The notes beneath the pieces were generated by a model, which made no database searches, was not told the origin of the DNA, and saw only the letters and a program-made list of their open reading frames with translations. A stretch of DNA of 9,204 nt. Source: Campylobacteraceae bacterium. GTDB lineage: Bacteria; Campylobacterota; Campylobacteria; Campylobacterales; Sulfurovaceae. Location of the stretch: contig JALVWV010000218.1 in NCBI GenBank assembly GCA_027023145.1, forward strand, positions 1 to 9,204, in the 5' to 3' direction. Made by a program: the position numbers and the translations under genes. Below, in pieces: positions 1-6,107 of this stretch (positions are counted from its first letter, which is position 1; every line of letters starts with the position of its first letter).

Positions 1-573
1 GTGGGGCACGAGGTGGATACCCTCATCAGCGATTTCGTCGCCGATCTGCGTGCGCCCACACCGAGTGCAGCGATGGAGATGGTTCTACCTGACCGCAATG
101 AACTCCGCATCCACCTCGACGAGCTGGTCAGCCGAATGGAGCGGCAGATGGGGCAGGTGCTCCGAAGCTCCGAGGAACGCATTGAAGGGATGCGTGCTTT
201 GCTGGTTCAGCGTTCCCCGTTGAACCGTCTAACACACATATCCGATCAATTCACACGTTTACAGGAAGAGTACCGACGCACGATGACCTACCGGATCGAG
301 CAGTCCGAGCGCTTGATCGCCCCACTTGTCGAGCAGTACCATGATGCTGTCTCTTTTCTCCTGCATCAAAAAGAGGGGCAGATACAGAACCTCTCCCAGC
401 GCATGGCACTCTACGACCCGACCAAACGGAGCCGGGAGGGGTACGGGGAGATCGTGCAGGATGGCAAAAGGGTTTCATTGGCTCATATTGAAGTGGGGGA
501 TGAGTTTGAGGTGGTTGATGATCGGGTGAAGATGCGGGCGGTGGGATTGGAAAAATTAGAGATTAGAAAGTAG
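1..573 (+). CDS. xseA: Exonuclease VII large subunit, C-terminal part (5' end outside window)
   Basis: XseA pairs with several copies of the small subunit XseB to form exonuclease VII, a cytoplasmic nuclease that degrades single-stranded DNA from both ends into oligonucleotides and works in repair. The visible 190 residues open with the family signature: GHE at residues 2-4, then DFVADLRAPTPSAA at about 11-24, at the end of the catalytic domain. Next comes a long charged helical stretch (about 30-140) typical of the XseB-binding coiled-coil region, then a small beta-rich end (GEIVQDGKRVSLAHIEVGDEF). The window's first codon, GTG, is most likely an internal valine (VGHE) and not the start, because the N-terminal OB-fold and half of the nuclease domain are missing; full proteins are about 400 residues or longer. 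The last ten residues (VGLEKLEIRK) are encoded by an A-rich repeat that continues past the stop, so the C-terminus may have drifted. Confidence 0.93.
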   Translation: MGHEVDTLISDFVADLRAPTPSAAMEMVLPDRNELRIHLDELVSRMERQMGQVLRSSEERIEGMRALLVQRSPLNRLTHISDQFTRLQEEYRRTMTYRIEQSERLIAPLVEQYHDAVSFLLHQKEGQIQNLSQRMALYDPTKRSREGYGEIVQDGKRVSLAHIEVGDEFEVVDDRVKMRAVGLEKLEIRK

Positions 574-590
574 AAGTTAGAAATTGTTGA
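547..590 (+). repeat. Degenerate A-rich short repeat over the xseA stop
   Basis: Units of the form ATTAGAGA, ATTAGAAAG, TAGAAG and TTAGAAATTG follow each other with a loose period of about 8-10 bases. They cover the final codons of xseA and run past its TAG stop. This is seen directly. Whether it is a spreading element or simple slippage cannot be told from one copy. Confidence 0.45.
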
Positions 591-605
591 CGGCGATTTA
601 AACTT

Positions 606-629
606 GATCCCACACTCCTGCGTGGGATC
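606..629. repeat. REP-like palindrome 1 (8-bp arms)
   Basis: GATCCCAC (606-613) and GTGGGATC (622-629) form a perfect 8-bp inverted repeat around an 8-base loop. No T-run follows on either strand, so an intrinsic terminator is unlikely. The core TCCCAC/GTGGGA is shared with the palindrome at 675-700, which suggests members of one family of dispersed repeats. Confidence 0.6.
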
Positions 630-674
630 TTATGCGGGAGATAAAATGGTACGAAAAATCTCACATCACGTAGA

Positions 675-700
675 CGTTCCCACGCGTGAGCGTGGGAACG
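675..700. repeat. REP-like palindrome 2 (11-bp arms, GTGA loop)
   Basis: CGTTCCCACGC (675-685) and GCGTGGGAACG (690-700) are exact reverse complements separated by GTGA, which would be a GNRA-type tetraloop in RNA. Hairpins of the form TTCCCACGC...GCGTGGGAA are common as dispersed intergenic repeats in proteobacterial genomes. No T-run follows, so termination is not indicated. It lies between the 3' ends of xseA and the minus-strand gene at 763-1134. Confidence 0.7.
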
Positions 701-762
701 AGCTGAGAATAACAGTAGACTAAAAAAGGGATTATTGCTCATATAGGTATAATTGGTGTGCT

Positions 763-1134
763 CTATTTGGATAAATATTTGTATATTTCGATAAGCACAA
801 GTACACCAATATACAATATAGGCGAATAGACCATGACAAAAATATATACCGTTTCTGTTTCGTTGATCACATGATTTTGAAGCATGCTATGTGTGATGAT
901 TAAATTGTTGTAGAGGAGAGGGGAAAGGGCGATGTTGAGAGCGATGATGCGAGCTGATTCGGAACGTCTTTTGTCGTAATCCCGGTAGCGTCTTAATGCA
1001 AAATGGAGAATCAGAAACACTACTGAACAGTAGATGAGCGTATCAATGGGCAAATTACCTTTGTAACTTTCGTAAGCGAAAATGGTTAGTGTCCATGCTA
1101 TGAGTATAAAAGGAAAGGCTGATAGAAATTGCAT
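763..1134 (-). CDS. Small four-helix inner-membrane protein, unknown function
   Basis: I do not recognise this 123-residue protein. Four hydrophobic stretches are visible, at about residues 4-20, 29-47, 63-80 and 97-119. The loop between helices 2 and 3 (about 48-62) is rich in Arg and Lys (RRYRDYDKRR). By the positive-inside rule that loop, the N-terminus and the C-terminal YKYLSK should be cytoplasmic. There is no signal peptide or enzyme motif. The ATG at 1132-1134 is the only usable start, because an in-frame stop lies 30 bases upstream with no ATG, GTG or TTG between. No clear Shine-Dalgarno sequence precedes it. It stands alone, convergent with xseA, downstream of groEL on the same strand but behind that operon's probable terminator, and it is flanked by palindromic repeats. 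Coherent hydrophobic periodicity argues for a real gene, but expression is uncertain. Confidence 0.6.
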   Translation of the reverse strand: MQFLSAFPFILIAWTLTIFAYESYKGNLPIDTLIYCSVVFLILHFALRRYRDYDKRRSESARIIALNIALSPLLYNNLIITHSMLQNHVINETETVYIFVMVYSPILYIGVLVLIEIYKYLSK

Positions 1135-1158
1135 GTAATGATATACTTTCTTGAAGGA

Positions 1159-1172
1159 GGGACGTTAGTCCC
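1159..1172. repeat. Short palindrome GGGAC-GTTA-GTCCC
   Basis: GGGAC (1159-1163) and GTCCC (1168-1172) pair around a GTTA loop. The arms match the core of the palindrome at 1250-1265, so these appear to be two copies of a small REP-like element flanking an 80-base spacer. The spacer holds another hairpin: TCCAAC at 1190-1195 with GTTGGA at 1206-1211. Confidence 0.5.
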
Positions 1173-1238
1173 GTTGTATAGGGTGAAAATCCAACGCGAT
1201 ATAAAGTTGGAAGTGGAAGCTTTCTAATGTTGTAATGC

Positions 1239-1267
1239 AAAAAAGGGGATGGGACTGAAGTCCCACC
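1239..1267 (-). terminator. Probable Rho-independent terminator of groES-groEL
   Basis: Read on the minus strand, GGTGGGAC (1267-1260) pairs with GTCCCATC (1255-1248), 8 bp with one G-U, around a TTCA loop. After three C residues a run of six T follows (1244-1239). It starts about 22 bases after the groEL stop. The gap between stem and T-run makes it slightly imperfect, and the inner part is also a REP-like GGGAC palindrome, so the element may do both jobs. Confidence 0.6.
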
Positions 1268-1289
1268 TCAAAAGCGGCGGGGGCTGACC

Positions 1290-2927
1290 TTACATCATAC
1301 CGCCCATGCCACCCATGCCGCCCATATCCGGCATCGCAGGTGCAGCCGGTTTATCCTCTTTGATCTCACTGACGGTTGCTTCGGTGGTCAGGAGGAGGCT
1401 GGCGACGGATGTGGCGTTTTGGAGTGCGATGCGCTCGACTTTGAGGGGATCGATGATCCCGGCATCAAACATATCGACGTATTCACCGTTTGCAGCGTTG
1501 AAGCCGGTGTTGGCTTCGGGGCTGTTGGCCACTTTGTCTGCGACGACGCCAGCATCAAATCCAGCATTTTCGGCAATCTGCTTGATCGGGGCTTTGATGG
1601 CGCGGAGGATGATCTCAGCTCCAACCTGCTCGTCGTGCTCGAGTTCAAGGCTGACGGCGTTGCCGGCTTTGACCAGTGCCGCACCTCCACCGATGACGAT
1701 CCCTTCATCGACGGCCGCTTTGGTGGCACTGAGGGCATCATCGACGCGGTCTTTTTTCTCTTTCATCTCGGTCTCAGTCGCAGCTCCGACTTTGATGACG
1801 GCTACACCCCCACTGAGTTTAGCCAGACGCTCCTGGAGTTTCTCTTTGTCGTATTCACTGGTGGTCGCTTCGATCTGTGTGCGGATCTCATTGACGCGGG
1901 CTTCGACAGCGGCTTTGTCCCCTTTGCCGTCGACGATGGTAGTGTCATCTTTGTCGATGACGACGCGTCCGGCCTGACCGAGTTGATCGAGGGTAGTTTT
2001 CTCCAGGCTGAGTCCGAGCTCATCGGTGATGAGGGTTCCGCCGGTGAGGATGGCGATGTCTTTGAGCATCTCTTTTTTACGATCACCGAAGCCGGGAGCT
2101 TTGACGGCTGCGATGTTGAGGATCCCCTTGAGACGGTTCAACACGAGAGTTGTAAGGGCTTCTCCTTCGACATCATCGGCGATGATCAACAGGGGTTTGC
2201 CACTCTGCTGGGTCTGCTCCAGCAGCGGGATGAGATCTTTGAGGCTGCTGATTTTGGCGTCGGTGATGAGGATAAGGGGATTGTCCGTCTCGGTGGTCAT
2301 CTTCTGGCTGTTGGTCACAAAGTAGGGCGAGAGGTATCCGCGGTCAAATTGCATCCCTTCAACCACTTCGAGCTCGTCGTTGATCCCTTTGGCCTCTTCG
2401 ACGGTGATGACGCCGTCTTTGCCCACTTTTTCCATCGCTTCAGCGATTAATTCACCGATTTTGGCGTCGCTGTTGGCCGAAATGGTGGCCACCTGAGCAA
2501 TCTGGGCTTTGTCCTTGACTTCGACGGTGATTTTCTTGAGTTCGTCGATGATAGCAGCCGATGCTTTGTCCATGCCGCGCTTCACTTCGATAGGGTTGGC
2601 ACCAGCAGTGATGTTGCGCAGCCCCTCCTTGAAGATACTGTGTGCGAGTACGGTAGCGGTAGTGGTACCGTCTCCGGCCTCATCGGCGGTGTTGCTGGCG
2701 ACTTCTTTGACGAGTTGCGCTCCCATATTTTCGAGGGCGTCTTCGAGCTCGATCTCACGGGCGACTGAGACACCGTCTTTGGTGATGGCTGGTGCACCGA
2801 AACTTTTCTGGATCAGGACATTCCGTCCACGGGGTCCCATTGTGACTTTGACTGCGTCAGCCAGCTTGGTGACTCCAGCGAAGAGTCCGTTGCGTGCTTT
2901 GTCGGAAAAATAGACTTCTTTTGCCAT
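1290..2927 (-). CDS. groEL: Chaperonin GroEL (Hsp60)
   Basis: GroEL forms the cytoplasmic double-ring 14-mer that encloses unfolded proteins and refolds them with ATP and the GroES lid. The 545-residue length is the family norm and the protein is complete. The ATP site is intact: AVKVTMGPRGRNV near residues 25-37, Asp51 in TKDGVSVA, GDGTTTATVL at 85-94 with Asp86, and Asp397 in KKDRVDDALSATKAA (equivalent to E. coli Asp52, Asp87 and Asp398). GGGAAL at 413-418 lies in the second equatorial segment. The apical domain sits between, and the C-terminus is the usual flexible GGMGGMGGMM tail. The start is set by AAGGAG (complement of 2934-2939) seven bases before the ATG. It follows groES by 31 bases, with no promoter evident between them. 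The sequence closely resembles Campylobacter GroEL and has no internal oddities. Confidence 0.99.
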   Translation of the reverse strand: MAKEVYFSDKARNGLFAGVTKLADAVKVTMGPRGRNVLIQKSFGAPAITKDGVSVAREIELEDALENMGAQLVKEVASNTADEAGDGTTTATVLAHSIFKEGLRNITAGANPIEVKRGMDKASAAIIDELKKITVEVKDKAQIAQVATISANSDAKIGELIAEAMEKVGKDGVITVEEAKGINDELEVVEGMQFDRGYLSPYFVTNSQKMTTETDNPLILITDAKISSLKDLIPLLEQTQQSGKPLLIIADDVEGEALTTLVLNRLKGILNIAAVKAPGFGDRKKEMLKDIAILTGGTLITDELGLSLEKTTLDQLGQAGRVVIDKDDTTIVDGKGDKAAVEARVNEIRTQIEATTSEYDKEKLQERLAKLSGGVAVIKVGAATETEMKEKKDRVDDALSATKAAVDEGIVIGGGAALVKAGNAVSLELEHDEQVGAEIILRAIKAPIKQIAENAGFDAGVVADKVANSPEANTGFNAANGEYVDMFDAGIIDPLKVERIALQNATSVASLLLTTEATVSEIKEDKPAAPAMPDMGGMGGMGGMM

Positions 2928-2958
2928 GGTTAACTCCTTTTCTTTATTATCAGTATGA

Positions 2959-3225
2959 TTATTTCAACAATCCGAGGATTTCGTTGCTCTCTAGAATCAG
3001 CAATTCTTTGTCGTCAAGGGTGATTTCAGTACCGCTGTACTTGGCAAAGACTGCGGTGTCGCCGACGTTGATCCCCTCATCTTCAGCATCGGGACCTACG
3101 GCAAGGACTTTCCCCTGGAGGGGCTTCTCTTTGGCGCTGTCGGGGATGATAATCCCCGAGGCAGTGGTAGTAACTTCCTCTTCCTGCTCGAGCAGGACGC
3201 GGTTGGCTAAGGGTTGAAAATTCAT
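2959..3225 (-). CDS. groES: Co-chaperonin GroES (Hsp10)
   Basis: GroES forms the heptameric lid that caps GroEL and closes the folding chamber. The protein has 88 residues, slightly below the usual 94-97 but like other Campylobacterota. It starts with the typical LANRVLLEQ strand. The mobile loop that docks on GroEL lies at about residues 16-32 (TTTASGIIIPDSA), followed by KPLQGKVLAVGP, and GDTAVFAKYSGTEI appears later. The C-terminal LLILESNEILGLL matches the family's ILxxxDILAI end. AAGGAG (complement of 3232-3237) lies six bases before the ATG and fixes the start. It is the first gene of the groES-groEL operon, with a short leader of about 25 bases from the promoter at 3258-3286. Confidence 0.98.
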   Translation of the reverse strand: MNFQPLANRVLLEQEEEVTTTASGIIIPDSAKEKPLQGKVLAVGPDAEDEGINVGDTAVFAKYSGTEITLDDKELLILESNEILGLLK

Positions 3226-3257
3226 GATGTACTCCTTCGTATCTAAATTTTGGCGTA

Positions 3258-3286
3258 ATTTTAGTGAGTTTTTCTAAAAAAGTCAA
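3258..3286 (-). promoter_or_regulatory. Sigma-70 promoter of groES-groEL
   Basis: On the minus strand TTGACT (complement of 3281-3286) is followed after exactly 17 bases by TAAAAT (complement of 3258-3263). Transcription should start near 3251, giving a leader of about 25 bases before groES. I found no CIRCE element (TTAGCACTC-N9-GAGTGCTAA) and no HspR-type CTTGAGT/ACTCAAG pair between 3226 and 3425. A repeated 13-mer overlaps the spacer and lies upstream (see 3269-3311). Confidence 0.8.
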
Positions 3287-3311
3287 TACTTTTTTCTATT
3301 TTTCTAAAAAA
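3269..3311. repeat. Two exact 13-mers TTTTTCTAAAAAA, 30 bp apart, over the groESL promoter
   Basis: The 13-mer occurs at 3269-3281, inside the -35/-10 spacer, and at 3299-3311, upstream of the -35 box. Each copy is nearly self-complementary. The start-to-start distance is 30 bp, close to three helical turns, so both copies face the same side of the DNA. They could be operator half-sites, or A/T tracts that bend DNA and act as an UP element. Function is inferred from position only. Confidence 0.5.
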
Positions 3312-3378
3312 TAATGAGCCTTTAAGACTAAACTATAGTGAGCTGTAAATGGTATGGTAAAAATAAATCTTCCATTCA

Positions 3379-3407
3379 TTGACAAACAAGGTTATCTTTG
3401 GTAAAAT
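3379..3407 (+). promoter_or_regulatory. Sigma-70 promoter of the tRNA-Met gene
   Basis: A consensus -35 TTGACA (3379-3384) and a near-consensus -10 TAAAAT (3402-3407) are separated by exactly 17 bases. Directly after the -10 comes GCC, a GC-rich discriminator of the kind found at stringently controlled stable-RNA promoters. The expected start near 3414 leaves a leader of about 12 bases before the mature tRNA. It is divergent from the groESL promoter, with about 92 bases between the two -35 boxes. Confidence 0.85.
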
Positions 3408-3425
3408 GCCGATTCTTCTTTACGT

Positions 3426-3502
3426 GGCAGGGTAGCTCAGCTGGTTAGAGCGCTGGTCTCATAAGCCGGAGGTCGGGGATTCGAGTTCCCCCTCTGCTAC
3501 CA
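3426..3502 (+). tRNA. tRNA-Met (anticodon CAU), elongator type
   Basis: The 77 bases fold as a full cloverleaf. The acceptor stem GGCAGGG pairs with CTCTGCT with two G-U pairs, the discriminator is A, and the CCA end is encoded (3500-3502). The D arm is GCTC...GAGC with a 9-base loop. The anticodon arm is CTGGT-CTCATAA-GCCGG with CAT as anticodon and two U-G pairs in the stem. The variable loop is AGGTC and the T arm GGGGA-TTCGAGT-TCCCC. The first base pair is formed and the three G-C pairs of an initiator anticodon stem are absent, so it is not tRNA-fMet. A CAU tRNA could also be the lysidine-modified tRNA-Ile2, but the sequence looks more like elongator Met. Confidence 0.93.
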
Positions 3503-3672
3503 TTATTCTTAAGAAAATCATAAATGTTCCGACTTTTTTTGAACTTTTTATCTTGTACAATACCTATGTGATCCCCGTATTCGCGTGATTCTTCACATAA
3601 AATACCTATTTTAAGATTATTTAATATAAATCATGTTACTATTCCATATTCATTAATAAAAAGGAGTGTGTA
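3503..3672 (+). other. AT-rich intergenic stretch with no clear promoter
   Basis: After the tRNA there is a bare T7 run at 3534-3540, but only a loopless TTCTTAAGAA palindrome (3506-3515), so no convincing terminator. Candidate -10 boxes for the next gene are TACAAT (3556-3561), TAAAAT (3598-3603) and TACTAT (3637-3642); none has a good -35 at the right distance. Weak -35 boxes are usual in Campylobacterota, so any could be used. Confidence 0.35.
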
Positions 3673-4209
3673 ATGTTGAAACAAGCATTGATACCTTTGA
3701 TGGTAGCAGGGATGGCTCTGGGTGCGCAAGCTGGAGATTACGATATGGAAGCAAATCCAAGTAAAGTATTTCTCGGGCTGGAGCTCTCCGGGGCTTTTGT
3801 TCAAGGAACCCATATGGCTGATCAGAACTATGCGACCAAAGGTTTGGGCTATGGCTTCCGTATCGGTGCGGACAATAGGGAATGGCGCACTTCAATCTCT
3901 GTTGACAAGATGAACAACAGTAAGGTGAGCTATGAGCGAGCCGAGTTGCTTGTTAATTATATGTTTTTGATGCCGCAGATGCAGGATTTGGGGCTGAGAC
4001 CCTATATCGGACTCAACGGCGGATATGCCAACTACGAGGCTGAAGGCGGTATCAACGAAAGCGGCTTTACCTATGGTGGGCAAGTGGGGGTGGTGTATGA
4101 TATCAATGATCAGTTCGATATTGATCTGAGCTATCAGTACAGCATCTCCAGAGCCGATGCGTTTGACCATGTAGGGAATCTCGCTATAGGGATAAACTAC
4201 AAGTACTAA
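3673..4209 (+). CDS. Small outer-membrane beta-barrel protein
   Basis: The 178-residue product has a clear Sec signal peptide: MLKQ, a hydrophobic core from about residue 5, and a signal peptidase I site AQA at 18-20 before GDYD. The mature part of about 158 residues alternates polar and hydrophobic positions in strands such as KVFLGLELSGAFV, RPYIGLNGGYANYEA, FTYGGQVGVVYDI and FDIDLSYQYSISR. It ends in AIGINYKY, with the aromatic last residue used as the outer-membrane insertion signal. Size and pattern fit an eight-stranded barrel of the OmpA-like/OMP_b-brl type, without an OmpA peptidoglycan-binding domain. Pore, adhesin or structural role cannot be decided from sequence. AAGGAG at 3661-3666, six bases before the ATG, sets the start. 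The lipoprotein gene follows after 25 bases, suggesting co-transcription. Confidence 0.8.
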   Translation: MLKQALIPLMVAGMALGAQAGDYDMEANPSKVFLGLELSGAFVQGTHMADQNYATKGLGYGFRIGADNREWRTSISVDKMNNSKVSYERAELLVNYMFLMPQMQDLGLRPYIGLNGGYANYEAEGGINESGFTYGGQVGVVYDINDQFDIDLSYQYSISRADAFDHVGNLAIGINYKY

Positions 4210-4234
4210 ATACAATACATACAAAGGCTGGATC

Positions 4235-6034
4235 ATGAAAAAGACCCTTTTGGTAAGCTTAATTGCTTTTTTTGCGATGATATTGAGTGGATGCGGTAGC
4301 AACGATTTCGATGATAATACGGATCACAATACAACGTCCGTAATGACCCTGAGTGTCGTGACACCTGAAGGTGGAACGCAGATGATCACCGAAGCGGATC
4401 ACGATTATCCCGTGGTTCTCAAAGCTATGAACGGTAGTGAGGTGTTGGCAGACAAAGTTGTCAAGATCATGACAACGAATTTTGTGGGATCTTTTTCAGC
4501 CCAACAAGCTACGACAGATGATGGCGGCAAGGCAACATTTACGTACCACTCTTCCGGGAGTTTGGAGACCAATACGACATTCAATGTGGCGTTTGCCTTG
4601 GAAGAGGATATTAATGTAAGTGCGTCTGTCTTGTTTAAGATTGGAACCAGTGATGAAACTCCTGATGTCAACACCACGGTTGATAAGATCAATTACGGTA
4701 TCGTATTTGAGCCAGAAGGTGGAGTCTTTAACCTCCCGCTTGATAGCAGGAAGAGTGCACACATAAGACTCGTCAATATCGATACCAATGAGAGCATCGA
4801 TAGCAGCAGAGTCCGAAGCATTACCGTGACCTCCAAAGATCATACTGTGATGAATCTTGCCCCAGAAAGCGGGCTGGCAGCCCCCACAGTGACTATTAGT
4901 GGTCAAAATGATGTCATAATTCAGATGATCACCAGCAAAAAGGATTCTGGACTGGCGCCCTTGATTGTCTCGATTGCATTTGTCGACTATAATGGCAATG
5001 AAAAGACAATGAGCGCTACCTATTCCATGTCGGTTCTCTCGGGTCCACCAACAGCGTTTTCGATCAATAGTGCTGGTATTTCGTACAATTTTGAGACTAA
5101 GCAGTTTGAACACAAGTTCCTGATCCAAGCAGTCGACAACAGCGGAAACCCGATCGCCTCTGAGGGGATCATCAATGTCAGTGCGATGGCAAATTTCGCC
5201 AAAGATGCTGGCGGAAGAGAGATGCTCTATGGTCGCTATGCAAAAGACAACGATGGTATCTCTGCGACACTTAGCTCGGTTGATGGTAAAGGGCAGATTG
5301 TCTTGAGCGGCATCACCCCTTTTGATGCGGCGCATCTCGATAAAGACAGAGCATTTGTGGCGCTTTTTGGAAATGTGTATACCTATGAAGCCAATGGCAA
5401 ATGGAACATCGACTCCATAATTAGCAGCAATTCTCTTGGCTTCAGCAATCAATATCTTGGGGACGATTACAGTGGTCTTGGTTTGGTTGTCGGCTACAAC
5501 TACCGGGACAGGTTTTGCTCCAGTGGCTACAAAGAATCGGTCGTGATTGTAGATTCAACCGATGGAACCTATAAGCTCAGCAAGGAAGGGAAGGCGTTTG
5601 TTACATTGAAATTTGATCCCTATATGATCGGTAAGCGATTAGCAGTTTTGGTCAATATGATTGGATACGATCCAAACGACGGGAAGCTAAGACGCAGTGG
5701 TGAAGTCGAATTTTCATTGGAGCATTTTACTGAATATTTAAAAGGGGATACGATCACGGTACCTGCAGGAGACACTAACGTCAGTGCTGTTATCCCGGGT
5801 ATTATTGATACTGGGACTGCTGATGAGTGGTTTGTGCGTAATTCAACCTTTTCTTGTGAAGTTACATTGAAGGATGCCCATATTATAAGTAGTCTTATCA
5901 AAAACGATCCAGATTCTTGTGGTAGTGGTGGAGGTGTGGCTTTCTTTGGGTATAGAGTTGCTGCAGATAATAATGATACGGATGGCTCTGTTACCTTCAG
6001 TAAGTGTCAGGTAGATGCGCTTCCACCTTTTTAA
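4235..6034 (+). CDS. Large surface/periplasmic lipoprotein with Ig-like domains
   Basis: I do not recognise the full 599-residue protein. It starts with a lipoprotein signal (MKKTLLVSLIAFFAMILSGC); the lipobox LSGC puts the lipidated cysteine at residue 20. The following Gly-Ser carries no inner-membrane retention Asp, so outer-membrane anchoring is likely. A Thr/Asp/Asn-rich linker leads to a region at about 35-136 resembling the bacterial Ig-like (Big_1, invasin/intimin) fold, with GSFSAQQATTDDGGKATFTY its most typical part. Two more beta-rich stretches follow at about 150-270 and 275-380. The C-terminal part (about 385-599) is unrecognised and holds four cysteines (428, 541, 562, 591) that could form two disulfides. 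AAAGG at 4223-4227 supports the start. It lies 25 bases after the barrel gene, so a joint envelope or adhesion role is plausible but inferred. No terminator is visible behind it. Confidence 0.75.
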   Translation: MKKTLLVSLIAFFAMILSGCGSNDFDDNTDHNTTSVMTLSVVTPEGGTQMITEADHDYPVVLKAMNGSEVLADKVVKIMTTNFVGSFSAQQATTDDGGKATFTYHSSGSLETNTTFNVAFALEEDINVSASVLFKIGTSDETPDVNTTVDKINYGIVFEPEGGVFNLPLDSRKSAHIRLVNIDTNESIDSSRVRSITVTSKDHTVMNLAPESGLAAPTVTISGQNDVIIQMITSKKDSGLAPLIVSIAFVDYNGNEKTMSATYSMSVLSGPPTAFSINSAGISYNFETKQFEHKFLIQAVDNSGNPIASEGIINVSAMANFAKDAGGREMLYGRYAKDNDGISATLSSVDGKGQIVLSGITPFDAAHLDKDRAFVALFGNVYTYEANGKWNIDSIISSNSLGFSNQYLGDDYSGLGLVVGYNYRDRFCSSGYKESVVIVDSTDGTYKLSKEGKAFVTLKFDPYMIGKRLAVLVNMIGYDPNDGKLRRSGEVEFSLEHFTEYLKGDTITVPAGDTNVSAVIPGIIDTGTADEWFVRNSTFSCEVTLKDAHIISSLIKNDPDSCGSGGGVAFFGYRVAADNNDTDGSVTFSKCQVDALPPF

Positions 6035-6036
6035 AC

Positions 6037-6100
6037 GGGCAATTTAACCCACCTTTACCCAATCTTCCACTATAATTGCCCTATCAATTCACGATAGGGC
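6037..6100 (+). promoter_or_regulatory. serS leader: -10 box and two overlapping hairpins
   Basis: A perfect -10 TATAAT lies at 6071-6076 with no good -35 at 17 bases. GCCCTATC (6078-6085) and GATAGGGC (6093-6100) form a perfect 8-bp hairpin with a 7-base loop. Its 3' arm holds the only Shine-Dalgarno-like bases (AGGG, 6096-6099) before the serS ATG. A second pairing, GGGCAATT (6037-6044) with AATTGCCC (6074-6081), shares bases 6078-6081, so the two exclude each other. The second can exist in RNA only if transcription reads through from the lipoprotein gene. Regulatory function is inferred. Confidence 0.5.
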
Positions 6101-6107
6101 ACCCCAT

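Noticed and set aside
606..700. Intrinsic terminator for xseA
   Set aside because: Both hairpins lack a following T-run on either strand, so I list them as repeats.
721..727. Terminator T-run for the minus-strand gene 763-1134
   Set aside because: Six T on the minus strand about 36 bases after the stop, but no stable stem precedes them.
1055..1240. Minus-strand 61-codon frame upstream of the small membrane protein
   Set aside because: It overlaps the palindromic repeats and the membrane-protein gene in another frame, and it lacks a ribosome-binding site and protein-like composition.
1419..2450. A 343-codon open frame on the plus strand inside groEL
   Set aside because: It is antisense to an unquestionable groEL, and its protein is Asp/Phe/Gly-rich with no domain, as expected from the complement of GC-rich third positions.
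3226..3425. CIRCE or HAIR heat-shock operator upstream of groES
   Set aside because: TTAGTGAGT at 3261-3269 looks a little like a CIRCE half (TTAGCACTC) but differs in the core and has no matching GAGTGCTAA.
3892..4302. Minus-strand frame of 136 codons across the barrel/lipoprotein junction
   Set aside because: It covers two well-supported plus-strand genes and their junction; its hydrophobic start is the complement of the lipoprotein signal peptide region.
4496..5452. A 318-codon minus-strand frame inside the lipoprotein gene
   Set aside because: The sense frame has a lipobox, a ribosome-binding site and Ig-like sequence; the antisense product is compositionally odd and has no start signal.
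6060..6107. T-box or other tRNA-sensing riboswitch before serS
   Set aside because: The leader is only about 25 bases from the expected start, far too short, and T-boxes are essentially confined to Gram-positive lineages.
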